DNA from: SIG77 sp045589595
Lineage (GTDB): Bacteria > Verrucomicrobiota > Lentisphaeria > Victivallales > UBA1829
DNA: 64,000 bases
Reading direction: 5' to 3'
Assembly: GCA_045589595.1 (NCBI GenBank)
Contig: JAZNPK010000022.1
Location: 27,645-91,644 of the forward strand
Shown: positions 34,182 to 42,402 of the stretch, piece by piece
Layout: each line of letters opens with the position of its first letter
Numbering within the stretch: position 1 is the first letter of the stretch
Program-made: the position numbers and the translations under genes
The notes under the pieces: generated by a model
Told to the model about the DNA's origin: nothing
The model's database searches: none
What the model saw: only the letters and a program-made list of their open reading frames with translations

Positions 34182-34853
34182 ATGAAACGGTTCAAAAGCA
34201 GTCAGATCCTGATCGCGCCGTCCATGCTGGCGGCGGATTTTGCACGGTTGGGAGATGAAGTGCGCGCCATTGATGAAGGCGGAGCGGAACTGGTGCATCT
34301 GGATGTGATGGATGGACATTTTGTGCCGAATCTGACCATCGGACCCGCACTGGTCGCCTCGCTGCGGAAACATACGGCGCGCCTGTTTGATGTTCATCTG
34401 ATGCTGACCGATCCCCTGAAATATGTGGATGCCTTCGCAAAAGCAGGTTCGGATCATATCACCTTCCACATTGAGGCAGAAAGCGACATCGCAGAAACCA
34501 TCCGCGCCATTCACGATGCCGGGATGACTGCCGGACTGACGCTGAAACCCGGAACCCCGGTGGAAACGCTGTTCCCATGGCTCAATGATGTGGAAATGGT
34601 GCTTGTCATGACGGTTGAACCGGGCTTCGGCGGACAGAAATTCATGGCGGATCAGCTGGAAAAAGTAAAAGCTCTCCGCAAAGAACTGGACCGCATCGGG
34701 CATCCGGATTGTCATATTCAGGTGGACGGCGGTCTGGGTGCCGGAAATGTGGCTCAGGCGATCGCGGCCGGTGCCAATGTGATCGTTGCCGGGACATCCG
34801 TATTCCGTCATCCCGGAGGCGCTTCAGCGGCAATCGCGGAACTGAAAGCCTGA
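34182..34853 (+). CDS. rpe: Ribulose-phosphate 3-epimerase
   Basis: 223 residues, TIM barrel, interconverting ribulose-5-phosphate and xylulose-5-phosphate. IAPSMLAADFARLGDEV opens the barrel, HLDVMDGHFVPNLTIGP carries the metal and catalytic Asp, FDVHLMLTDP follows, VMTVEPGFGGQKFM is the second signature, and IQVDGGLGAGNV closes the phosphate-binding loops. All catalytic positions appear intact. AGGAGG sits at the correct distance. It lies between the acyltransferase and the radical-SAM fusion gene, with 1-bp and 4-bp gaps. Confidence 0.97.
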   Translation: MKRFKSSQILIAPSMLAADFARLGDEVRAIDEGGAELVHLDVMDGHFVPNLTIGPALVASLRKHTARLFDVHLMLTDPLKYVDAFAKAGSDHITFHIEAESDIAETIRAIHDAGMTAGLTLKPGTPVETLFPWLNDVEMVLVMTVEPGFGGQKFMADQLEKVKALRKELDRIGHPDCHIQVDGGLGAGNVAQAIAAGANVIVAGTSVFRHPGGASAAIAELKA

Positions 34854-34857
34854 CCGC

Positions 34858-36564
34858 ATGAAACAACTCCGGTTTTTCCGGGACGACCTTGCGGAACGGC
34901 ACGGTTTTTCCATGCAGCGGATCCCGCTGGATCCGGGCTTTGCATGTCCCCACGGCAGATGCGCATTCTGCGGAGCTGACGGCAGCCGTGCGCGCCACCT
35001 TGAAGGGGGTATGACGATCCCGGAACAGGTGAAACGGGGCATCCGTTATGTCCGTGACCGCTATCACTCAGACGGACCATACATTGCTTATTTTCAGGCA
35101 TTTACCGGAACGAATGCGCCCATAGAAACGATCCGCTCGGTTTATGAAGAAGCGTTATCACTGGCGGATTTCAGAATGATCGTCATCGGTACGCGCCCGG
35201 ATTGTCTGCCGGAGGAATGTCTGGACTATCTGGCAGAACTCAAAATGAGGTATGACGTTCTGGTGGAACTGGGCGTTCAGACGGCGAACGATGAAACATT
35301 GCGCCGGATCGATCGCGGACACGATTTTGCCTGTGCGGCAGATGCGGCGCGGCGGCTTCATGCCCGGGGGATCCCCGTGGCGGCACACCTGATCCTCGGT
35401 CTGCCCGGCGAAACGGAACAGGACTGGATCGATACGGCGAGAGCCGTTGCGGCATTGCCCTTCTGCGCGGTGAAAATGCATCAGCTGCTGGTACTGAAAG
35501 GGACAAAACTTGCAGCACAGTATGCCGCGGCGCCCTTCCCCACACTGAACGAATACGAATATGCTGCGGCATTGGAAAAATTTCTGCGTGAATTGCCGGA
35601 CAGTATGTCGGTCCTGCGTCTGACGGCAGAATCGGAAAATGAAGGCATCATCGCGCCGAAATGGTGGATGAAAAAGGGGCAGTTCCGGGAAATGTTTCTG
35701 GAAAAATTCGCCTCCGGTCAGGGCAGATTCACACCCTGCCGCACGGAGGACGGGACTTATACCTTATATCATCCGTCCTACCGGCAGCATTTCCACAGTC
35801 TTGCGGGCGCTGCGGCGGAATCGGTCAAAAAATATCTGGAGCCGTCCGGACTGGCGGAACGGTTGAGCCGGGGCGATACAGTGGAACTGCTGGATATCGG
35901 TTTCGGGCTTGGCTGCAATGCCCGCAGTGCCATGGCTCTTGCGGCAGAGACCGGAAAGGGAAAAGTCCGGATCACCTCACTGGAATCCGACCGGAATGTG
36001 ATCCCCGCCGCACTGACGCTGCCGGATTGCGACCGGGAATTTTTCCAGACATTGCTGGATCAGGACGGCGTTGTCCGCACCCCGTTTGCCGATCTGAAAA
36101 TCCTGTTCGGCGACGCCCGGAAAACATTGAAGGAACTGCCGGAAGACCGGATGTTTGATGTGATTTTCCTTGACGGATTTTCACCCGATACCAACCCGGA
36201 ACTGTGGACCGCTGATTTTCTCCGCGTGCTTGCAGATCATTTGAAACCGGATGGTGTTCTGACCACATATTCTTCGGCATATCCGCTTTTCGGCGCCATT
36301 CTGGAAGCGGGATTGCATCTCTACCGCTCCGAACCCTTCGGCAGAAAACGGCCCGGAACCGTTGCGGCAAAATGCGATCTGAGCGGCAGACTTGCCCCGT
36401 TGGCACAGAAAGATGCAGACATCACCCTGCGATCCACAGCAGGGGTCCCCTACCGCGATCCGGGTCTCTGCACGGAGCGGGATACGATCTTTTCCATCCG
36501 GAAGGAGGAAGTCTCACGCCTTCGTGCCGACGGGATGCCGAAGTGGTTCAAAGGCAGTCATTAA
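34858..36564 (+). CDS. Fusion of YhcC/YtqA (MnmL)-type radical SAM domain with MnmD methyltransferase domain
   Basis: 568 residues. Residues 1-300 match the TIGR01212/YhcC radical SAM family: Cys at 30, 35 and 38 (CPHGRCAFC, a shortened cluster loop), YIAYFQAFTGTNAPIE, VIGTRPDCLPEE, LVELGVQTANDETLRRIDRGHD and HLILGLPGETEQDW. From about residue 340 the sequence matches the methyltransferase half of MnmC: LLDIGFGLGCNA (SAM site), VIFLDGFSPDTNPELWT and EPFGRKRPGTVAAK. In B. subtilis the YhcC-type protein YtqA (MnmL) and the methyltransferase YtqB (MnmM) are reported to complete mnm5s2U in tRNA. The fusion therefore suggests conversion of cmnm5U to mnm5U in one chain. It is 4 bp downstream of rpe. 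Confidence 0.88.
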   Translation: MKQLRFFRDDLAERHGFSMQRIPLDPGFACPHGRCAFCGADGSRARHLEGGMTIPEQVKRGIRYVRDRYHSDGPYIAYFQAFTGTNAPIETIRSVYEEALSLADFRMIVIGTRPDCLPEECLDYLAELKMRYDVLVELGVQTANDETLRRIDRGHDFACAADAARRLHARGIPVAAHLILGLPGETEQDWIDTARAVAALPFCAVKMHQLLVLKGTKLAAQYAAAPFPTLNEYEYAAALEKFLRELPDSMSVLRLTAESENEGIIAPKWWMKKGQFREMFLEKFASGQGRFTPCRTEDGTYTLYHPSYRQHFHSLAGAAAESVKKYLEPSGLAERLSRGDTVELLDIGFGLGCNARSAMALAAETGKGKVRITSLESDRNVIPAALTLPDCDREFFQTLLDQDGVVRTPFADLKILFGDARKTLKELPEDRMFDVIFLDGFSPDTNPELWTADFLRVLADHLKPDGVLTTYSSAYPLFGAILEAGLHLYRSEPFGRKRPGTVAAKCDLSGRLAPLAQKDADITLRSTAGVPYRDPGLCTERDTIFSIRKEEVSRLRADGMPKWFKGSH

Positions 36565-36577
36565 GACGCAGGAGTTT

Positions 36578-38617
36578 TTATTTTTTGCGTTCCCTGCTTT
36601 TCAGATATTCGCGGACTTCCGGATTGACCGCGCAGTCAGACGGTTTTTTCCCGCTCCGTGTAACAGCATCGACTTTTGCGCCTCTGGAGACCAGCAGTTT
36701 GACCACATCAAGCACTTCTTTCCGGGGATGCATGACCACCATGTGCAAAGCCGTCAGTTTTTCCGAATTTGAAACATCATTCACAGAGGTACTGCCGAGT
36801 TTGAGCAGATATTCCGCGATTTCCACTTTTCCGGTACGGCACGCCTGCATCAACGGCGTGTAGCCGAATTTATTGACCTGATTCTGAGAGAGACGCAAAT
36901 TTCTGATCATGAATTTGACCATCTCCAGATCAGCCTTCTGGTTGCTGATGTAGAGATACAGTGCGCCGCTGCCGGTATGGTCCTTGCTGTCAAAGGGAAT
37001 GCGCCGTTTCAATGCCAGATATTTGATCATTTCTTCGCTGCCGCTCCACGCGGCATTGAGCCCGGCATCCCGTCCGAAGAGATCTTTCTGTCCATCCGGC
37101 TTCACATTCAATTTTTCGATCATGTGTTTCACCAGACTGACATTTCCGTGGCGGATCGCGTACAACAGAATGGTCATCCCCGCATTGTCTTTGTCGGTCA
37201 GATCGAACTGATGTTTCACGGTCAGATACTTGATGAGAGAGAAATTGTTATCTTCGGCAGCATGATGCAGAACGCTTCTGCCCATTCTGTCACGTGCTTT
37301 CAAATCGACTTTGTTCTCCACCAGAAATTCCATCATGGAGGGCGTGATGATACGCGCGCAGGTGTGCAGGAACGTTTCACCGATCTTGTTTCTGGCACGG
37401 ATGTCTGCCCCGTTTTTCACGCAGTATGTAATGATCCCCGGGGAACGGGTGGCAACATGAAGCGGCGTATTGCCGGACTTGGTCACTGCATTGATATCGG
37501 CACCGTTTTCGACGAAATAGGTAAATACATCCAATGCATTGCTTGATGCGGCTTTATGAAGCACAGTCATGCCGCTGTTATCCAGAATATTTTTATTTGC
37601 CCCGGCTTCCAGCAGAAGTTTCACGATTTCCATTTTTCCGGACTGGGCGGCAAAATGCAAAGCCGGTGCGCCGGATCTGCTCAGGGGGACATCGGGATCT
37701 CTGTTGGAAAAGATACTCTTCAGATCGGCGACCTTGTTACTGAAGATCATGTTGATGATCTTATTGGCATCCTGTGGGATCTTTCCATCCGCAACGACGC
37801 CCGGAGGAGCAGATACCGCCGTTTTTTCCGGAGACTGCGGACGGGGTGCTGCTGCCACAGCTGTCCCGTCATTCTCTTCTTCCGCTTCTTCCGCTTCAGG
37901 CTGCTGTGTGTGTTTCTGTTCGTACTGATCTGCGGCGGCGAGAAGCTGTCTTTCCCAGTCATGTTTCAATTCATCCGGATAAAATTGCAGCAGTGTGATG
38001 GGAGTGTTGTCGTATTTATCCCGCATCGTTGGGGAGGCACCGTGCTTGATCAGATAGAGTGCATTTTTCAGATTGCCGGACGCGATCGCAAAATGCAGGG
38101 GCGTGGCGTTGTTTTTGTTGGAGATATCCGCCGTTCTGGTCTTTTCCAGAAACAGATCCAGTGTTTCCTCCGGGATGTTCCGGCAACAGACGGCTTCATG
38201 GAAAGGCGTATTCCCCGCATCATCACCGGCGGCGGGATCGCACCCCATTTTGACCAGTGTTTCCGCAACGGCGGGATCGGGATTCCATACAGCCAGATGC
38301 AGGGCATTGGCTCCATCGGCGGAACGGAGATATTTCCATTCGGTTTTACTGACGGCTTTCAGGGCGGCGGGCGTACCGGTCCGCAGCAGACGGTTCAACA
38401 GCGTCCAGTCGCTCATGATCTGGGCGGATGTCATACCGGACCGGGCGAAAAATGCGGCGGCGGCGGCGGGATCTTTTTCGCAGATCAGCAGATCCACAGC
38501 GATAGCGGAAGAATCAGCCATCGCCGTATCCACCCGCTGCTGCACAGTTTGTGCGGAAAGGGAAAATACCAACACGGAAAACAATCCGGCGGTCAGTTTT
38601 TTCAGGTTCAGTTTCAT
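36578..38617 (-). CDS. Secreted ankyrin-repeat protein
   Basis: 679 residues with a signal peptide (KLTAGLFSVLVFSLSAQT). Ankyrin repeats fill residues about 95-215 (ANALHLAVWNPDPAVAETLVKMG, TPLHFAIASGNLKNALYLIKHG) and again about 305-670 (PALHFAAQSGKMEIVKLLLEAGANK and many more). A low-complexity Glu/Ala/Pro linker separates them. The protein is therefore exported and is probably a periplasmic or surface binding scaffold. It is 28 bp downstream of the HypF-like gene, so co-transcription with hydF is possible, but functional linkage is not shown. It ends convergently with the radical-SAM fusion gene. Confidence 0.9.
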   Translation of the reverse strand: MKLNLKKLTAGLFSVLVFSLSAQTVQQRVDTAMADSSAIAVDLLICEKDPAAAAAFFARSGMTSAQIMSDWTLLNRLLRTGTPAALKAVSKTEWKYLRSADGANALHLAVWNPDPAVAETLVKMGCDPAAGDDAGNTPFHEAVCCRNIPEETLDLFLEKTRTADISNKNNATPLHFAIASGNLKNALYLIKHGASPTMRDKYDNTPITLLQFYPDELKHDWERQLLAAADQYEQKHTQQPEAEEAEEENDGTAVAAAPRPQSPEKTAVSAPPGVVADGKIPQDANKIINMIFSNKVADLKSIFSNRDPDVPLSRSGAPALHFAAQSGKMEIVKLLLEAGANKNILDNSGMTVLHKAASSNALDVFTYFVENGADINAVTKSGNTPLHVATRSPGIITYCVKNGADIRARNKIGETFLHTCARIITPSMMEFLVENKVDLKARDRMGRSVLHHAAEDNNFSLIKYLTVKHQFDLTDKDNAGMTILLYAIRHGNVSLVKHMIEKLNVKPDGQKDLFGRDAGLNAAWSGSEEMIKYLALKRRIPFDSKDHTGSGALYLYISNQKADLEMVKFMIRNLRLSQNQVNKFGYTPLMQACRTGKVEIAEYLLKLGSTSVNDVSNSEKLTALHMVVMHPRKEVLDVVKLLVSRGAKVDAVTRSGKKPSDCAVNPEVREYLKSRERKK

Positions 38618-38645
38618 TTTTTCAACAACTCCACGATCGGTTCAG

Positions 38646-40961
38646 TTATCTTGCTGCATGCCAAGCCTGCCCCACGCACAAGCCGGAGCCATCCATCGGC
38701 ACATTTCTGTGAATATAAACGCGGTAGCCTTCCGAGCGCAATTTCCCCTGCACCAGTTCCAGAAGGATCCCGTTCATAAACAATGATCCGGAAAGGAGGA
38801 TATCCCGCACACCGGTACGGGATACACCGTAATGGGCGAGACACGCCACAGCATCGGCGATCTTTGCATGAAACGCCAGAGCCAGAGCCGGAACATCTTC
38901 CGCTTTCACCCAGGAAAGATCGGCAAAATTCCGGAACAGCGGTGTCCAGTCTATCACTTTTTTCGGTGTATCATCCACGCTTTCCGTGAAAGAAAATTTA
39001 TCATACATCCATCCCGGCACATTTTTGAGTCCGCCGGGAGCGCGCATGGCGGCATATTCCAGCCGTGCGGCGGTCTGCCCGCGATAGCCCACAAAATCGG
39101 GTGCCAGTCCCAGTCCTGCGGATACGGCATCGAACAGCCGTGCTGCGGCATGAGTCGTCAGACTCCGTCCGGATGTCCGGCGCCACATTGCCACTTCCTC
39201 TCCGCTGATACGGAACCGTTCCAGATGGGCATCTGTAAGATCCACACCGGCTTCAAACAATCTGCCGATGAACTGCCGGACAGGACGGCTGAGGGCATTT
39301 TCCCTGCCGAGCAGTTGTACCGGCTGAAATGTTCCGAGACGCCGGAACGATGCCACATCCACATCCAGCAATTCCGCCCCCCAGTAAACGCCGTCGGGTC
39401 CGGGTTCGCCGTTGTCCAGCACGAAAGCGAGGGCATGTTCCAATTTATTTTCCACCATCCCGGACAACGCCTGGGCGTGATGAGTCTGGACTGTGATCAG
39501 GGGCAGACAATACCGCTGGGAAAAACGCAACGCTTCTTCGCTCGACCGCAGATTCGGGTTCATATCACACGCCACCACATCGGGCACGGTATCGAAGATC
39601 CCGGTAAAATGTTCCAGCAGATGTGTCAATCTGCCGGACGCTTCGCTGTTGAGGATATCGCCAAGATGCTGGGAGGGAATGATGCGGTCCCCTGACGCAA
39701 GGGCAACTGCCCCGTTGATATCCGTCCCGAAAGCAACTGCATTACGCCGGAGCGGTGTCTGCGTCAGAATCGGTCCCGGCACATAGCCGCGGGATCTGCG
39801 CCAGATCTGCGGGGCTCCGTCACGGACAACTGCCACGGACATGGGATTGTGCATCCCGCTGAGCAGATCGTTGCAGAGAAATACATCCGCCGTTCCGCGC
39901 AGAGCGAGGACCTGTTCATCAAAACTGTTCAGATTCATTTTGCCGTGCCAGTTGCTGCTCACCGTGGCAAGATATTCAAAGGGCGGCGGCGCATCCGGAT
40001 GTTCCCCGTGATCAAACAGCAGATGCGTCAAACCGGATGACGGCAGAGATACGCCCAGCCGGGGTCCGTCCGGAGACAGCAGTTCCACCGGCAGGATCCC
40101 GGACGCCGTTTCCAGAACATCCAGGATCACAACAGGTGCAACCGGAGATGTCAGCAGTTTTTCCTCTTCGGCAGAACAGCGGCAGATCCTGCGGACAGCC
40201 TCCATATTCCGTGCCATGACCGCAATGGGGCGGGCTGGAAGTTTCCGCCGTTCACGCAGACGCCGGAGCGCGTCCGGATTGGCGGCATCCACAAACAGAT
40301 GAAACCCGCCGTAGCGCGACTGAAGTGCCAGCAGACTGCCCCGTTTCAAATCGCAGCGGGCATTGCAGATACAATCGGAATCATCCGCAAATTCCCCTTC
40401 GGAATCCAGCAGAAAAAGACGCGGTCCGCAATCCGGACAGGCACGGATGCCGTCACCATCCTCCCGACAGCTGCGGCAGGGCGGAAACGCTGCGTAAGAT
40501 GTATTCTTCCGGATAAAGGGATTGCGCTGAAGCAGGGCATACCCCGCACCGCAATCCGGACAGGAAAAGAAAGGATAACCATACCTGCGGGACTTGGGAT
40601 CTTTCATCTCCGCCAGACAGGTCGGGCAGACCACGCGGTCCACCGGGACTTCCGGCATTACCGTATTACCGCCGGAAATGATGTAGAAGGGGCGACGCTG
40701 ACCGTCACCGGGATCACGGCGGCTCTTTCTCACACTGATGGAAGTCAGTTTATAATGGGGGAACAATTTTCCGGGAATGGGGCGGATAAACGCCCGGATC
40801 CGTTCTTCATCACCTTCCAGCCGCAGCAGAACACCGTCGCCGGTCTCCTCATCGGTGATCCATCCGCCGAGTCCGGCTTCAGACGCAAGCCGCCACATCA
40901 GCGGTTTGAATCCGGGACGCTGCAAATCACCTTTCAGCTCGAATGTGACAATCGTATTCAT
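38646..40961 (-). CDS. HypF-like protein with altered catalytic motifs
   Basis: 771 residues in full HypF order: acylphosphatase-like (1-90), two zinc fingers (CPTCLAEM...CPDCG and CRSC...CPDCGPR, 110-190), YrdC-like (205-390) and Kae1-like (410-771). HypF normally makes the CN ligands of [NiFe] hydrogenase from carbamoyl phosphate. Here the acylphosphatase loop VQGVGFRP is replaced by LQRPGFKP, losing the catalytic Arg. The Kae1 metal motif HHHAH reads THHAQ. The HNR...DDSV stretch is CND...NPMSV. The YrdC SxN (SSN) and QHLGD motifs remain. The second zinc finger lacks about 9 residues. The start overlaps the hydF stop by 4 bp. It is probably not a standard HypF and may serve another carbamoyl- or adenylate-transfer role. 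Confidence 0.85.
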   Translation of the reverse strand: MNTIVTFELKGDLQRPGFKPLMWRLASEAGLGGWITDEETGDGVLLRLEGDEERIRAFIRPIPGKLFPHYKLTSISVRKSRRDPGDGQRRPFYIISGGNTVMPEVPVDRVVCPTCLAEMKDPKSRRYGYPFFSCPDCGAGYALLQRNPFIRKNTSYAAFPPCRSCREDGDGIRACPDCGPRLFLLDSEGEFADDSDCICNARCDLKRGSLLALQSRYGGFHLFVDAANPDALRRLRERRKLPARPIAVMARNMEAVRRICRCSAEEEKLLTSPVAPVVILDVLETASGILPVELLSPDGPRLGVSLPSSGLTHLLFDHGEHPDAPPPFEYLATVSSNWHGKMNLNSFDEQVLALRGTADVFLCNDLLSGMHNPMSVAVVRDGAPQIWRRSRGYVPGPILTQTPLRRNAVAFGTDINGAVALASGDRIIPSQHLGDILNSEASGRLTHLLEHFTGIFDTVPDVVACDMNPNLRSSEEALRFSQRYCLPLITVQTHHAQALSGMVENKLEHALAFVLDNGEPGPDGVYWGAELLDVDVASFRRLGTFQPVQLLGRENALSRPVRQFIGRLFEAGVDLTDAHLERFRISGEEVAMWRRTSGRSLTTHAAARLFDAVSAGLGLAPDFVGYRGQTAARLEYAAMRAPGGLKNVPGWMYDKFSFTESVDDTPKKVIDWTPLFRNFADLSWVKAEDVPALALAFHAKIADAVACLAHYGVSRTGVRDILLSGSLFMNGILLELVQGKLRSEGYRVYIHRNVPMDGSGLCVGQAWHAAR

Positions 40962-42196
40962 CCGGCAGTCCCCGTTTTTTCTTCACAGATGCGGCGGAGA
41001 TCCGGGAACGGCGATAAAGCACGGGGCAGAATCCCCTTGACGAAGGCGATCGCCACTCCGTAATTGGTGAAGGGCACACCCGCCGCCTGACAGCGCAGAA
41101 TACGGGTGAGGACCGCCCGCCGGTTGAAAGTACACGCACCGCAATGGATCACAAGATCGTACTGTTCAAGATCATCCGGGAAATCCGGACCGGACACGGT
41201 ATGGAACGAAATCTGTTTTCCGGTATATTCCGAGATCCAGCGGGGCAGTTTGACGCGCCCGATGTCATCGCTGATGGCATGGTGTGTACAGGCTTCTGCG
41301 ATCAGCACCTTTGCCCCGTCCTGCAGTCCGGCAATGGCGGCGGCACCTGCGGCACAGGCGGCAAGATCCCCTTTCAGCCGCGCCATGAGAATGGAAAAAG
41401 ATGTCAGCGGCACCGATTCCGGGATCAGAGGTGCGACAATGCCGAACGCCTGGGAATCCGTCACCGCAAGACAGGGAGGCGTTTTCAGTTCGGACAACGC
41501 TTTTTCAATGGCATTTTCCCGGACGACCACACACCACGCATCGCTGTCCAGCACATCCCGGATCGCCTGTACCTGGGGCATGATCATACGCCCTTTGGGT
41601 GCTTCTTTATCGATGGGCGTGATCAACAGCACCGGTTCCATGGGACGCACAAGATCCGCAAGCATACGGTCGTTATTCACCGGAGCAAGGGCTATGATCT
41701 GCTCCAACAGCGGAAGGATATTGCCGGAGACGGCAGAAAATTCCACATACGGGATCTTTTCATCCGTCAGACGCTGTTTCAGTTCATCCGGCAGGACGGC
41801 TCCGGGCAGATCCCCTTTGGTGAACACCACAAAAAAAGGAATGTTCCGGTCGCGGAACCGCTGTATCATCCGGTCTTCGTGACAACTCCACGGCTGATTC
41901 AGGGGCACGGCAAGAAGGGCAAGATCGCAGCGGTCCAGAACTTTCAGACTGCGTTCGACCCGGAGCGCACCGATGGTCTCCTGATCATCGTCGATCCCGG
42001 CAGTATCGATCAGCAGGACGGGTCCGGCGGGCGGCAGCTCCATGGCTTTGTCAACAGGATCGGCAGTCGTTCCGGGTACATCGGAAACGATCACCACATC
42101 CTGACCGGCGATACGGTTGAGCAAAGAGGATTTTCCGGCGTTTCTGCGCCCGAAGAAACCGATTTGCAATCTCATACCTTTTGCGGTTGCCTGCAT
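40958..42196 (-). CDS. hydF: [FeFe]-hydrogenase maturation GTPase HydF
   Basis: 412 residues. HydF is the scaffold on which the 2Fe subcluster of [FeFe] hydrogenase is assembled. The N-terminal GTPase domain has FGRRNAGKSS (P-loop, residues 15-24), DVPGTTADP, DTAG and TKGD. A dimerisation domain lies in the middle (LITPIDKEAPKGRMIMPQVQAIRD). The C-terminal cluster-binding domain has EACTHH and, about 46 residues later, HCGACTFNRR, which together make the CxH...CxxC ligand set. HydE, HydG and the hydrogenase itself are not in the window. The start is ATG 42196; Met8 is an alternative. The gene runs directly into the HypF-like gene. Confidence 0.94.
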   Translation of the reverse strand: MQATAKGMRLQIGFFGRRNAGKSSLLNRIAGQDVVIVSDVPGTTADPVDKAMELPPAGPVLLIDTAGIDDDQETIGALRVERSLKVLDRCDLALLAVPLNQPWSCHEDRMIQRFRDRNIPFFVVFTKGDLPGAVLPDELKQRLTDEKIPYVEFSAVSGNILPLLEQIIALAPVNNDRMLADLVRPMEPVLLITPIDKEAPKGRMIMPQVQAIRDVLDSDAWCVVVRENAIEKALSELKTPPCLAVTDSQAFGIVAPLIPESVPLTSFSILMARLKGDLAACAAGAAAIAGLQDGAKVLIAEACTHHAISDDIGRVKLPRWISEYTGKQISFHTVSGPDFPDDLEQYDLVIHCGACTFNRRAVLTRILRCQAAGVPFTNYGVAIAFVKGILPRALSPFPDLRRICEEKTGTAG

Positions 42197-42237
42197 TATT
42201 TTTTCTCTTTCAGCGGTTACATTCAGTCTTTATAATT

Positions 42238-42266
42238 ATTATACACGCGAAACGGACAATTTTCCA
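42238..42266 (-). promoter_or_regulatory. Promoter of the hydF operon
   Basis: On the minus strand TGGAAA (42261-42266) and a consensus TATAAT (42238-42243) are 17 bp apart, about 41 bp before the hydF ATG. Confidence 0.65.
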
Positions 42267-42304
42267 GTGTCAGGAAAAAAAAGTTTGAAAATCGGTAAAA
42301 AAAC

Positions 42305-42332
42305 TTGCAATCGACCGGAAAGAGTGTATTTT
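42305..42332 (+). promoter_or_regulatory. Promoter of the Gfo/Idh/MocA oxidoreductase gene
   Basis: TTGCAA (42305-42310) and TATTTT (42327-42332) are 16 bp apart, upstream of GAAAGGA (about 42382-42388) and the ATG at 42403. The region 42197-42402 holds only these two divergent promoters. Confidence 0.5.
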
Positions 42333-42402
42333 ATTTGTTCAAACTCAAAACTTTGTTTAAGAAACAACATCAAAAAACATCTTTGAAAGGATTGACATCA
42401 TC

